The notes under the pieces were generated by a model that did no database searches, had not been told where the DNA came from, and was given only the letters and a program-made list of their open reading frames with translations. This document shows, in pieces, positions 35,189-45,297 of a stretch of 64,000 nt of DNA; the first letter of the stretch is position 1; each line of letters starts with the position of its first letter. Position numbers and translations under genes: made by a program. The stretch is from Aphodoplasma sp045626925 (GTDB taxonomy: Bacteria > Bacillota > Clostridia > UBA1381 > UMGS1253): assembly GCA_045626925.1 (NCBI GenBank), contig JAZUQZ010000003.1:1-64000 (forward strand). The letters are read 5' to 3'.

Positions 35189-38100
35189 TTGTATTTAAAA
35201 GGGATAGAGCTTAATGGCTTTAAATCGTTTGCCGACAAAACACTATTAACATTTGAGCCGGGTATCACATCGGTTGTCGGCCCTAATGGAAGTGGAAAAA
35301 GCAATATTTCTGACGCTATACGCTGGGTTATGGGCGAAATGAGCGCAAAAAGCCTTCGTGGTTCAAACATGCAGGATGTTATTTTTGCGGGCACACAAGC
35401 AAGAAAGCCCCTCGGATTTGCGCAGGTAAGCATTACACTTGATAATACAGACAGGGCACTCGACATAGATTATAGCGAGGTTACAGTAACAAGACGCGTG
35501 TATCGCTCAGGCGAGAGTGAATATTATATAAATGGTGCGGCATGTCGTTTGCGTGATATACATGAGCTTTTTATGGATACGGGACTTGGGCGCGACGGTT
35601 ATTCGATTATAGGTCAAGGCAAGGTAAACGAGATTATATCAGGCAGAGCCGATGACAGACGATACATATTTGATGAAGCGGCAGGCATATCAAAATATCG
35701 CCACAGAAAAGATGAGGCAGAACGCAAGCTTCTTAATACAGAGGATAATCTTGTACGCATAAATGATATTGTGACCGAGCTTTCGGGACAGCTTGAGCCG
35801 CTTTTAAAGCAGTCACAAAAGGCGAAAAAATACCTTGATTTGCGCGAGGAAATGAAAAAGCTTGAAGTGAATGTTTTTATGCAAACAGTCGACAAGCTAA
35901 AACGCGATATTGCTGAAACTGATGAGAAGTTTAAAATAGTTACAGAGCAGTTTTTAAAAATTGAGGCGGAAAATAAAAAGGGCGACGAAGAAATTGACAG
36001 ATTAAACGAGTTGGCTGATTCGCTCGACAATGAAATTGAACAAAAAAGACTCGAAGGCTCTGATACAGAGGTTAATATCAAGGGCTTTTTAGGCGATATT
36101 GATTTGCTTAAAAATAATATTGCATCAAATGAACAGCTTATTGGCCGCATCGAAAATGAAATTGATTCATGGAATAAAAAGATTGAGGAGTTTGATATAG
36201 CTACAAAGCTTTTGGACGAGCAAAAAGCACAAAAGCTTGAGAGTGTTAGTGCGTTGCGTACACAAGCAGACGAGATAAGTGCAAAGAGTGACGAAATGAC
36301 AGAGCGTGTACGCATGATTAGCGATAGTATAAATTCGATAAAGGCAGATATTATAGAGTGCTTAAATGACATATCGACACAAAAATCGCGCATAAGCTCA
36401 CTTGAGGCATTTAAAAAGAGCTTTGCAGAGCGTAAAGATGCTATTGAAGTGCAAAAAGAAAGCATGGGGGCAGAGCTTGAACAAATAGAGGCTATGCTTG
36501 CAAAGAATATGGCCGATTTTGATGCTGCGCAAAAGCAGGCAAAAGAGGGCAAAAAAGCTTTTCAAGAGATTGAAACACAGGTTTTTGAGCTTGAAAACAG
36601 TGCTTTGAAAATTAAAACAGATACAGAAAATAAAGCTACACAGCTTTCTCGCCAGATATCCCAGCTCAATATGCTTCGCGAGATGGAGCGTGATTTTGAA
36701 GGCTTTGCAAAGAGCGTAAAGAGCATTTTGACCGCATACGATAATGGAAAGCTTAAAAGTGCAAAGGTGTATGGCGCACTATCGTCGCTACTTGATGTGC
36801 CGACGGAGTATGTGACTGCAATTGAGGCACTTTTGGGTAATGCGTTGCAAAATGTTGTGGTAGAAGATGAACAGGATGCAAAAACTGCGATTGGGTATTT
36901 AAAAGAGAATAATTTGGGACGCGTTACATTTATGCCTGTTTCTTCTATAAACGGACGCGAGCTTGAAAATAAAAAAGAGGTCAGCACACAAAAAGGATAT
37001 ATCGGCATAGCAAGCGAGCTTGTAAAAAACAACTCGCGCTATGACGGAGTTATAAAGAGTCTTCTTGGACGAAGCGTTGTTGTTGAAACGATTGATGATG
37101 CGATTTTAATTAGCAAGCACTTTGGATATAAGTTTCGCATAGTAACGCTTGAGGGCGAGCTTTTTAACGCAGGCGGTTCGATTACCGGCGGAAGTATGAA
37201 CAAATCGACAGGCATTTTGAGTCGTGCATCGCAGATTAAAAAGCTTGAGGCTCAAAGTGCACAGACGAAGAAAGAGCTTGCTGTATTAGAACGCGAGCTG
37301 CAATTGACAGATGAAAAGCTTAGTGCACTTTATGCACAAAGAAAGGGCACAGATATCCTTGTAAGAGGAGCAGAGCAGGAGCTTGTGCGTGCAAATGCAG
37401 AGCTTGAACATACACGCCAGATGGCAGAAGCTAAAAAGCAATCGGGCGAGTCTATGGAAAGCGAGCTTATGCAGCTTGCAGAGCAGATTAGTGATACAAA
37501 TGAGCAGCTTGCAGAGCTTATAAACCAGACTACAAAGGCAGAGCTTGAGATAGACAATAAAAATGCAGAGGCAGCCCAAAAGGAAAAAGAGCTTGAATCA
37601 ATTGATACAGAGCGTATAAGCCTTGCAGAAGCACTTAATGAAAAAAATATAGCGCTTGTTGCTGCACAAAAGGATGTTGCAGCGATAGAATACCGCATTG
37701 GAGAAAACAAATCGCAAAAAGAAGCGGCATACGATGAAATTAAAGCAAAGGAAAACGATATAGAAGAAACCAAATCGAAAACTGAGCAGATTCTTTTGCA
37801 GATTGGTGAAAAGGAAAAAGAGATTGAAAACGAAAAGGAAAAAACATCATCAATTTCAAAGATGGTGGAAGAGCTTATAACAAAGAGAGACGATGCACGC
37901 AAACGCATACGCGAAAGCCTTGATGAAGGCAAAGAAACACGCGAGAAGATGTATGCTTTAAAAGAGGAGCAAAACAGAATTGATAATAAGCGTGTAAAAA
38001 TTGAGTCAGAGCTTGATAATATAACCACAAAAATGTGGGAAGAATATGAAGTGACATATATTAGTGCAAAGGAATATGAAGCGGATATCGGACCTATAAG

Positions 38101-38761
38101 CACGGCAAAATCACGCATAGGTGAGCTTCGGGGCAATATACGCGCACTTGGGAATGTTAATGTTGACGCTATTGAAGAATATGCAAGTGTGCGTGAGCGT
38201 TATGACTTTTTGTCAAACCAGCAAAATGATTTGCAAGAGGCAAAACAAAGCCTTGAAAAGCTGATTGAGTCGATACAAGAGAAGATGAAAAAGCAGTTTA
38301 AGGAGCAGTTTGAGATTATTAACAAAAAATTCTCTGCTACTTTTAGCGAGCTATTTGGTGGTGGCAGGGCGGAACTGCGCCTTACTGATCCGACAGATAT
38401 ACTTGGCAGTGGTGTCGAAATCGATGCACAACCACCAGGCAAAAAGCTTCAGAATTTGTCACTCTTGTCGGGTGGAGAGATGGCATTTACTGCGATTGCA
38501 CTTTTGTTTGCCATATTAAAAGTGCGCCCTACACCGTTTTGTGTTCTTGATGAGATTGAGGCAGCACTTGACGAATCGAATGTATATCGTTTTGCTGATT
38601 ATGTAAAAAAGCACAGTGGCAAGACACAGTTTATATTAGTGACACACAGGCGTGGCACAATGGAGTCGGCAGACCTTTTGTATGGGGTAACCATGCAGGA
38701 AAAGGGTGTGTCAAAGTTGCTTGCATTAAAGCTTGACGAGGCTATAAAAATCAATCGTTAA
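35189..38761 (+). CDS. smc: chromosome segregation ATPase SMC
   Basis: 1190 residues, full length. Walker A GPNGSGKSN (31-39), two long coiled coils, a hinge (about 510-660, with VYGALSSLLDVP and GGSITGGSMNKSTGIL), the ABC signature LSGGE (1093-1097) and Walker B FCVLDEIEAALDESN near 1120. Condenses and resolves chromosomes with ScpA/ScpB, which are not in this window. TTG start with AAAGGAGAGAG. Followed at 25 bp by ftsY, as in many Firmicutes. Confidence 0.97.
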   Translation: MYLKGIELNGFKSFADKTLLTFEPGITSVVGPNGSGKSNISDAIRWVMGEMSAKSLRGSNMQDVIFAGTQARKPLGFAQVSITLDNTDRALDIDYSEVTVTRRVYRSGESEYYINGAACRLRDIHELFMDTGLGRDGYSIIGQGKVNEIISGRADDRRYIFDEAAGISKYRHRKDEAERKLLNTEDNLVRINDIVTELSGQLEPLLKQSQKAKKYLDLREEMKKLEVNVFMQTVDKLKRDIAETDEKFKIVTEQFLKIEAENKKGDEEIDRLNELADSLDNEIEQKRLEGSDTEVNIKGFLGDIDLLKNNIASNEQLIGRIENEIDSWNKKIEEFDIATKLLDEQKAQKLESVSALRTQADEISAKSDEMTERVRMISDSINSIKADIIECLNDISTQKSRISSLEAFKKSFAERKDAIEVQKESMGAELEQIEAMLAKNMADFDAAQKQAKEGKKAFQEIETQVFELENSALKIKTDTENKATQLSRQISQLNMLREMERDFEGFAKSVKSILTAYDNGKLKSAKVYGALSSLLDVPTEYVTAIEALLGNALQNVVVEDEQDAKTAIGYLKENNLGRVTFMPVSSINGRELENKKEVSTQKGYIGIASELVKNNSRYDGVIKSLLGRSVVVETIDDAILISKHFGYKFRIVTLEGELFNAGGSITGGSMNKSTGILSRASQIKKLEAQSAQTKKELAVLERELQLTDEKLSALYAQRKGTDILVRGAEQELVRANAELEHTRQMAEAKKQSGESMESELMQLAEQISDTNEQLAELINQTTKAELEIDNKNAEAAQKEKELESIDTERISLAEALNEKNIALVAAQKDVAAIEYRIGENKSQKEAAYDEIKAKENDIEETKSKTEQILLQIGEKEKEIENEKEKTSSISKMVEELITKRDDARKRIRESLDEGKETREKMYALKEEQNRIDNKRVKIESELDNITTKMWEEYEVTYISAKEYEADIGPISTAKSRIGELRGNIRALGNVNVDAIEEYASVRERYDFLSNQQNDLQEAKQSLEKLIESIQEKMKKQFKEQFEIINKKFSATFSELFGGGRAELRLTDPTDILGSGVEIDAQPPGKKLQNLSLLSGGEMAFTAIALLFAILKVRPTPFCVLDEIEAALDESNVYRFADYVKKHSGKTQFILVTHRRGTMESADLLYGVTMQEKGVSKLLALKLDEAIKINR

Positions 38762-38786
38762 ATTATGACCGGAGGAATATGTTTGA

Positions 38787-39692
38787 ATGGGTTTTTTTGA
38801 TAAGCTTAAAAATGGACTTGAAAAAACGCGCAGTGCATTTTCAGAAAAGGTGAACAATGTTTTTGCGGCTTTTACAAAAGTGGATGAGGAGCTTTTTGAA
38901 GAGCTTGAGGAGGCGCTTATAACGGCAGATGTCGGGATGGAAACCTCGATGTATATAATAGATTGTTTGCGTGATATTGTAAAGCGCGAGCATATTAAAG
39001 AAAGCGAAGAAGTAAGACAAAAGCTTCGTGATATAATATGTGACATATTAAAGCAGAGCTTTGATGAATTGTCTATTGATAAAACCCCGGCCATAATACT
39101 TATTATAGGTGTAAATGGCGTCGGCAAAACTACCACAATAGGAAAGCTTGCAGCATATTATAAGGCCGAGGGCAAGCGTGTGATGCTTGCAGCGGCTGAT
39201 ACATTTCGTGCGGCGGCTATTGACCAATTGCAAATTTGGGCAGACAGAAGTGAATGTGAACTTATAAAACGCGACGAAGGCTCGGACCCGAGCTCAGTTG
39301 TATTTGATGCAATAGGCGCAGCAAAATCGCGCGGTGTTGATGTGTTGATATGTGATACGGCGGGGCGTCTTCATAATAAGAAAAATCTTATGGAGGAGCT
39401 TGGTAAAATCAATAGAATTATTGAACGCGAGGCGCCAAATTCGTCAAAACATGTCTTTCTTGTTTTAGACGCTACAACGGGACAAAATGCAATAAGTCAG
39501 GCAAAACTGTTTGGTGAGACGGCAGATATTGATGGCATTGTGCTTACAAAGCTTGATGGAACAGCAAAGGGCGGAGTTGTTATAGGAATATGCCGCGAAC
39601 AAAATATCCCTGTAAGATTTGTGGGAGTGGGCGAAGGCATTGATGATCTGCAGCCATTTGATGCATCCGATTTTGTTGATGCATTGTTTTAA
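38787..39692 (+). CDS. ftsY: signal recognition particle receptor FtsY
   Basis: 301 residues: a helical N domain (1-90) and a G domain with GVNGVGKTTTIGKLAAYYK (P-loop), DTFRAAAIDQLQIWA, CDTAGRLHNKKNLMEEL and TKLDGTAKGGVV. The acidic N-terminal extension of E. coli FtsY is absent, as in other Gram-positives. Receives SRP-ribosome complexes at the membrane. Cotranscribed with smc. Confidence 0.96.
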   Translation: MGFFDKLKNGLEKTRSAFSEKVNNVFAAFTKVDEELFEELEEALITADVGMETSMYIIDCLRDIVKREHIKESEEVRQKLRDIICDILKQSFDELSIDKTPAIILIIGVNGVGKTTTIGKLAAYYKAEGKRVMLAAADTFRAAAIDQLQIWADRSECELIKRDEGSDPSSVVFDAIGAAKSRGVDVLICDTAGRLHNKKNLMEELGKINRIIEREAPNSSKHVFLVLDATTGQNAISQAKLFGETADIDGIVLTKLDGTAKGGVVIGICREQNIPVRFVGVGEGIDDLQPFDASDFVDALF

Positions 39693-39730
39693 ATACAGCG
39701 CACAGGCGCGTTTGAAAGGTGGTAACAAAT

Positions 39731-42532
39731 ATGGCATTTGAAAGTGCGGATTTTAAAAATGCAAAAGAAGTACGCACAAAAAAGAGTAAAGCGTCAAAAG
39801 CTTTTATTTGGCTTTTATCTGCGGTGGTGCTGACCTTTATTGTAGGTTTTATCATGTCGATTGTGATAAATTATATAGAGATAAAGGAAATCGGCGCAAA
39901 TTATGTTGATACATTTTTTATAAATATAAAGGTTCGTTTTATAGCGCAAACAGTGAGCTTTTTTATAGTATTTATCGTGTTTATGATAAACAATCTTGTG
40001 CTCAGAGGCATTCTCAAAAAAGAAAACGATGACCTTTCGTTTGTATCAAAAATCTGGCCGATGATGATTTTGACATTTGTTATAGCTCTTATTGCAAGCT
40101 CATTTATAAGCGACAATGTATACAGCCGCTTTTTAGCGTTTGCAAATTCGACCGCCTTTAATAAAGTTGACCCTGTATTTATGCAGGATATTGGGTATTA
40201 TTTATTTATCAGACCATTTATGACATCTCTTATTGACAGTATAAAGGTTATTTTAATTATTCAAACGATTTATACTGCCGCTATATATGCATTTTTAAAT
40301 ATGCGAAACGGCATCGATAATTTTGGTGACATTTTTAAAAACAAAAGTGCGATTACGCACAATATTGTAAATGTATTGCTTGTATTTATAAGCATTGCGA
40401 TGACTTTTAAATATAACGCAGAGGAGATTTTGTTTGGCAGTTTTGGGACGCTTGCCGGTGCAGGCTACACCGATATTCATGTGTGGGCTAAATATTACTT
40501 TTTTGCGCCATACTTACTTTTGGCGGTTGTGATTGCAACGATGTTCTTCCTTTTAAGAGGAAAAATAAAAGCCGGCATAATGAGTGTGTTTGTTTTCCCT
40601 GCTGCATGGATACTTACAGGATTGATTGCGCTTGGGGTGCAGACTTTTGTCGTTGCACCAAATGATGTTGCAGTTGAGGCGGCAAACATTGCAAACAATA
40701 TTTATATGACGCGTGATGCGTATGGGCTTGATAAAATAATTGAAGAAGAGTTTTCGATTGATAACACACTAAATAAAACGGACATCGAGCAAAACAGAGA
40801 AACGGTCAACAACATAAGAATTATTGATTATAATGCAAATGTTACGGCGATGAACAAGCTTCAGGGTATAAAACCATACTATACATTTAAAAGCTCGGAC
40901 ATAGTTTCTTACGATATAGGCGGCAAGCCTGCGCCGGTTGCAATTGGCGCGCGTGAGCTTGATACGGAAAAGCTTGCATCGGAGGCGAGTGACACCTATC
41001 TTAATAAAACATACAAATATACACATGGTTATGGTATAGCGATGAACCTTATGAATACTGCTACAAAAGAGGGCCAGCCACAGTTTATAGTGCGTGATAT
41101 TCCTGTCGTATCAGATGAGGGAGTGGTGGCTATTACACAACCACGCATTTATTATGGGGAGTTTACAAACAATCATGTTATTGTAAACACAAAGCTTAAG
41201 GAAATTGATTATTCTGAAGGGCAAACAAATGTTGAGTTTTCCTATGACGGAAGTGGGGGCGTGGAGCTTAATTGGTTCAACAAGCTTTTGTTTTCTGTTT
41301 TAAAAGGCGATTATAAAATGCTTGTATCAAATCAAATTACATCTGAAAGCAAGATTTTGGCAAACAGAAATGTTGTTGCGCGCACACAAAAGGTAGCACC
41401 GTTTTTAGAATATGATGAAAACCCATATTTGTTAGTTGATGATAGTGGAAAGCTAAAGTGGATAATTGATGCGTATACGACATCGGAGTACTATCCGTAT
41501 TCGCAAAAATATGGTGAGTACAATTATGTAAGAAATAGCATAAAGGTTGTTGTTGATGCATATGACGGAAGTGTAAAGTTTTATATCGTAGACGAAAATG
41601 ACCCTATTGCTATGACATATAAGAAAATTTATCCTAATATGTTTGTAAATGAGCCGTTGCCTGATGATTTGAAGCGACACATACGCTATCCTGAAAAGCT
41701 ATTTAAAATCCAGGCAGAGATGTATAAGCAATATCACATAACAGACGCACATGTGTTTTATAACAAAAGCGATATTTGGGATATTGCAAAGGAAAAATAT
41801 GCTAAAAATGAGAGCCAGTATATTGAGCCATATTATAACATGATGAAGATTAAGGGCTTTGATGAAAAGGGCGAAAGTCTGCTTTTGACGATGCCTTTTA
41901 CAATTCAAAACAAAGATTATATTAGCAGCTGGCTTGCTGCCGGCTCGGATGATAAATATTATGGCAAGCTTGTGCTTTATCGATTCAAAAATGCTGAAAA
42001 AAATTCGTATGGAACAATGCAAATGGAAAACAGAATTGATAATGACCCGACAATATCAAGCCAAATGACGCTTTGGGGCCAGGGTGGTTCATCAGTTGTG
42101 CGTGGCAATATGATAGTGATACCGATAAAAGATTCACTTTTATATGTTGAGCCGGTATATATCACAACTCAAAATGCTGCATCATTTCCTGAATTAAAGC
42201 GCGTTATTGTAGCGTATAAAGAAAAAATAGTTATGGAGAGTACACTCGAGGAATGCTTTAACAAGCTTTTTGAAAATGGTGTTTCTGATGTGCCGCCTGT
42301 GATGGATATTCCACAAGATGAGAACAATATCCTAAAGCCGCCTTCGACTGATGTTTATGAGGGAGACGAGGATGCAGGCGCGATTTTGAAAAATATTGTT
42401 GATTTGTATGAACAGTATAAAAAGTTTAATGCTGCAAACGATTATGAGAATGCCGGCAAGGTGATGCGTGATATTGATGCGTATCTTGAGCGCGCAGACG
42501 CTTTGCTTAACGGTAAAAAGTCTATAAATTAG
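39731..42532 (+). CDS. UPF0182 family large membrane protein
   Basis: 933 residues. The first 310 contain about seven membrane helices. The rest is a large domain, probably extracytoplasmic, with PYYTFKSSDIVSYDI, YPYSQKYGEYNYVRNSIKVVVDAYDGSVKFYI and MTLWGQGGSSVVRGN, conserved features of UPF0182. The C-terminus is an acidic, helical tail. ATG at 39731 (GAAAGGTGGT upstream) is preferred over GTG at 39719. Function unknown across the family. It follows ftsY at 38 bp, without an obvious terminator. Confidence 0.88.
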   Translation: MAFESADFKNAKEVRTKKSKASKAFIWLLSAVVLTFIVGFIMSIVINYIEIKEIGANYVDTFFINIKVRFIAQTVSFFIVFIVFMINNLVLRGILKKENDDLSFVSKIWPMMILTFVIALIASSFISDNVYSRFLAFANSTAFNKVDPVFMQDIGYYLFIRPFMTSLIDSIKVILIIQTIYTAAIYAFLNMRNGIDNFGDIFKNKSAITHNIVNVLLVFISIAMTFKYNAEEILFGSFGTLAGAGYTDIHVWAKYYFFAPYLLLAVVIATMFFLLRGKIKAGIMSVFVFPAAWILTGLIALGVQTFVVAPNDVAVEAANIANNIYMTRDAYGLDKIIEEEFSIDNTLNKTDIEQNRETVNNIRIIDYNANVTAMNKLQGIKPYYTFKSSDIVSYDIGGKPAPVAIGARELDTEKLASEASDTYLNKTYKYTHGYGIAMNLMNTATKEGQPQFIVRDIPVVSDEGVVAITQPRIYYGEFTNNHVIVNTKLKEIDYSEGQTNVEFSYDGSGGVELNWFNKLLFSVLKGDYKMLVSNQITSESKILANRNVVARTQKVAPFLEYDENPYLLVDDSGKLKWIIDAYTTSEYYPYSQKYGEYNYVRNSIKVVVDAYDGSVKFYIVDENDPIAMTYKKIYPNMFVNEPLPDDLKRHIRYPEKLFKIQAEMYKQYHITDAHVFYNKSDIWDIAKEKYAKNESQYIEPYYNMMKIKGFDEKGESLLLTMPFTIQNKDYISSWLAAGSDDKYYGKLVLYRFKNAEKNSYGTMQMENRIDNDPTISSQMTLWGQGGSSVVRGNMIVIPIKDSLLYVEPVYITTQNAASFPELKRVIVAYKEKIVMESTLEECFNKLFENGVSDVPPVMDIPQDENNILKPPSTDVYEGDEDAGAILKNIVDLYEQYKKFNAANDYENAGKVMRDIDAYLERADALLNGKKSIN

Positions 42533-42577
42533 TAGTGCGTTGAGTAAAACATTTTTTGTTATTTAGTAAAAATGAAT

Positions 42578-42618
42578 AAAAAGAGACAATTCGATACAGA
42601 ATTGCCTCTTTTTTTATC
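42578..42618 (+). terminator. rho-independent terminator
   Basis: Stem AAAAAGAGACAATTC/GAATTGCCTCTTTTT with one mismatch and a following T run. Ends the smc-ftsY-UPF0182 unit. Confidence 0.85.
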
Positions 42619-42626
42619 CTTAATGC

Positions 42627-42655
42627 TTTACAAATTCCATTTTTTTGTTTATAAT
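42627..42655 (+). promoter_or_regulatory. promoter of ilvE
   Basis: TTTACA (42627-42632), 17 bp, TATAAT (42650-42655). Confidence 0.7.
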
Positions 42656-42713
42656 GATAAAAGTGGCGTTTTATAATCGATAAGTTTTTTATAAATTAAG
42701 GAAAAGAAAGGAA

Positions 42714-43787
42714 ATGAAGAAAATGAATATCTCAATTACAAGAACAACAAATCCAAAGCAAAAACCGGCAGCGGATGAAGCGCTCGGTTTTGGTAAAATT
42801 GCTACGGACCATATGTTTGTTATGAATTATACAGAGGGCAAAGGCTGGCATGACGCACGAATTATACCTTATCAAAACTTATCCCTTGCACCTTCTGCAA
42901 TGGTGTTCCACTATGGTCAGGAGATGTTTGAAGGACTTAAGGCATACAAGGGCGTCGATGAAAAGGTCAGACTTTTTAGACCTGATATGAATGCAAAGCG
43001 TGCAAATGCATCAAATGAGAGATTGTGCATACCGCAAATTCCTGAGGAGGACTTTGTTGAGGCTGTAAAGGCAATCGTAAAGGTTGATGAGTCCTGGATT
43101 CCGTCAAAGGACGGCGAGTCGCTTTACATCAGACCGTTTGTAATTGCAACAGATGAGTTTTTGGGCGTTGCACCGTCAAAGACATATTTGTTTATTATAA
43201 TTCTTTCACCAAGTGGCGCATATTATGAAAGTGGACTTGCTCCGGTTGGTATTTGGATTGAGGATGATTATGTAAGAGCCGTAAAAGGCGGTATGGGTTA
43301 TGCAAAAACAGGTGGAAACTATGCTGCAAGCCTTGCTGCACAGGTTAAGGCGCACGATGATGGATATTCCCAGGTGCTCTGGCTTGATGGTGTTGAGAGA
43401 AAGTATATTGAAGAAGTTGGAGCGATGAACATCTTCTTTAAAATAGATGGAAAGATTGTAACTCCGATGCTTAATGGTAGCATACTTCCAGGTATTACGC
43501 GCAATTCGGTAATAAATGTGTGCAAGAGCCTTGGATATGAGGTTGAAGAGAGAAAAATTTCTGTTGACGAGCTTATTGACGCACAAAAGCGCGGTTCACT
43601 TGAGGAATGTTTTGGCACAGGCACCGCTGCGGTTATTTCGCCTGTTGGAAAATTGCGTTTTAAAGATGATGTAATGACAATCAACAATAACGAAATTGGA
43701 CCTGTAAGCCAAAAGCTCTATGATACGATTACAGGAATCCAGTGGGGTAAATGTGAGGATGCATTCGGCTGGACTATTATACTATAA
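42714..43787 (+). CDS. ilvE: branched-chain amino acid aminotransferase
   Basis: 357 residues. Fold-type IV PLP enzyme of the long BCAT group. The PLP lysine is Lys198 in MGYAKTGGNYAASL; other markers are FHYGQEMFEGLKAYKG, YIRPFVIATDEFLGV, EEVGAMNIFF and LPGITRNSVINVC. Last step of Leu, Ile and Val synthesis, or first of their breakdown. ATG at 42714 (AAAGAAAGGAA); Met4 is an alternative. No T-box leader between promoter and start. Confidence 0.94.
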   Translation: MKKMNISITRTTNPKQKPAADEALGFGKIATDHMFVMNYTEGKGWHDARIIPYQNLSLAPSAMVFHYGQEMFEGLKAYKGVDEKVRLFRPDMNAKRANASNERLCIPQIPEEDFVEAVKAIVKVDESWIPSKDGESLYIRPFVIATDEFLGVAPSKTYLFIIILSPSGAYYESGLAPVGIWIEDDYVRAVKGGMGYAKTGGNYAASLAAQVKAHDDGYSQVLWLDGVERKYIEEVGAMNIFFKIDGKIVTPMLNGSILPGITRNSVINVCKSLGYEVEERKISVDELIDAQKRGSLEECFGTGTAAVISPVGKLRFKDDVMTINNNEIGPVSQKLYDTITGIQWGKCEDAFGWTIIL

Positions 43788-43846
43788 GACGAAGTGCTTT
43801 GCAAAGACTATATAGCTAAAGCATAAAAATATGGAGGATGATTTTA

Positions 43847-45238
43847 GTGAACAATACAGAAAAGACAATGGAGAAGATTGTTGCGCTTTGTAAAAGCAGA
43901 GGCTTTGTATATCCGGGATCGGAAATATATGGTGGCCTTGCAAACTCGTGGGATTATGGGCCTTTGGGTGTTGAGTTTAAAAACAATGTAAAGCGCGCAT
44001 GGTGGAAAAAGTTTATCCAGGAATCTCCATATAATGTAGGTCTTGATGCTGCAATTATAATGAACCCGCGCACATGGGTTGCATCGGGACATGTTGGTGG
44101 ATTTTCGGACCCGCTTATGGACTGTAAAGAGTGCAAGGCGCGTTTTCGTGCTGACCAGCTTATCGAGGATTTTATGAAGGCAAAGGGTGAGAGCATAAGC
44201 GTTGATGGTTGGAGCAATGAAAAAATGCTAGAATTTATAAATGAAAACGGCGTTGTATGCCCCGAATGTGGCAAGAAAAACTTTACCGATATTCGCAAGT
44301 TTAACCTGATGTTTAAAACCTTCCAGGGCGTTACAGAAGATGCCCAGTCAGAGCTTTTCTTGCGTCCGGAAACAGCACAGGGTATATTTGTAAACTTTAA
44401 AAATGTTGCGCGCACATCGCGCAAGAAGATTCCTTTTGGAATCGGCCAGGTGGGCAAATCCTTCCGTAACGAAATTACACCGGGAAACTTTGTGTTCAGA
44501 ACACGCGAATTTGAACAAATGGAGCTCGAGTTCTTCTGCAAACCGGGAACAGACCTTGAATGGTTTGAATATTGGAAAAAGTACTGTATGGATTTCTTGC
44601 TTTCGCTTGGACTTCGTGAAGAAAACATTCGTTTCCGCGACCACGAAAAAGAGGAGCTTTCGCACTATTCAAATGCAACGACAGATATTGAGTTTGTGTT
44701 CCCATTTGGATGGGGTGAGCTTTGGGGCATAGCTGACAGGACAGATTTTGACCTAAAACAACACGCTGAGCATTCGGGCGAGTCGATGGAATATCTTGAC
44801 CCGACAACAAATGAAAAATATATTCCGTATTGTATAGAGCCTTCACTTGGTGCAGACAGAGTCGCGCTTGCATTTTTAGTTGATGCATATGATGAGGAAG
44901 CGCTTGAGGGCGATGATATGAGAGTTGTGCTTCATTTGCATCCGGCACTTGCACCTATAAAGGCGGCGATTTTACCGCTTTCGAAGAAGCTTTCAGAAAG
45001 TGCTCAAAAAGTGTTTGATATGCTTTCGAAAAAATATCGTATCGAGTTTGATGAAACGGGTTCAATTGGCAAGCGTTATCGTAGACAAGATGAAATTGGA
45101 ACACCATTTTGTATCACTTATGACTTTGAAAGTGAAGAGGATGGTTGTGTAACAGTTCGTGAGCGTGACAGCATGGAGCAAATTCGTATGCCTATTGCAG
45201 AGCTTGATAAGTATTTGGAAGAAAAGCTGGAATTTTAA
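43847..45238 (+). CDS. glyQS: glycyl-tRNA synthetase, dimeric (alpha2) type
   Basis: 463 residues, the single-chain form. Class II motifs: RGFVYPGSEIYGGLANSWDYGPLG (N-terminal), FNLMFKTFQG, LRPETAQGIFVNFKNV, FGIGQVGKSFRNEITP (motif 2), EFEQMELEFF and PSLGADRVALAFL (motif 3). The zinc-type cysteines CKEC and CPEC (about residues 90 and 141) are present. GTG at 43847 with TGGAGGATG upstream; ATG at 43838 overlaps the ribosome site. Only 59 bp separate it from ilvE, so no T-box fits. Confidence 0.95.
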   Translation: MNNTEKTMEKIVALCKSRGFVYPGSEIYGGLANSWDYGPLGVEFKNNVKRAWWKKFIQESPYNVGLDAAIIMNPRTWVASGHVGGFSDPLMDCKECKARFRADQLIEDFMKAKGESISVDGWSNEKMLEFINENGVVCPECGKKNFTDIRKFNLMFKTFQGVTEDAQSELFLRPETAQGIFVNFKNVARTSRKKIPFGIGQVGKSFRNEITPGNFVFRTREFEQMELEFFCKPGTDLEWFEYWKKYCMDFLLSLGLREENIRFRDHEKEELSHYSNATTDIEFVFPFGWGELWGIADRTDFDLKQHAEHSGESMEYLDPTTNEKYIPYCIEPSLGADRVALAFLVDAYDEEALEGDDMRVVLHLHPALAPIKAAILPLSKKLSESAQKVFDMLSKKYRIEFDETGSIGKRYRRQDEIGTPFCITYDFESEEDGCVTVRERDSMEQIRMPIAELDKYLEEKLEF

Positions 45239-45297
45239 TTGCCACAATGTAGATAATTTTTAAATACTATATAATTTCTATGAGGAGGAACAGAAAA

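Noticed and set aside
35614..38136. Long Ser/Phe-rich reverse frames opposite smc
   Set aside because: Mirror of the Lys/Glu-rich coiled coils of SMC; no independent evidence.
43788..43847. T-box or glycine riboswitch ahead of glyQS
   Set aside because: The 59-bp gap has no T-box sequence and no terminator hairpin.
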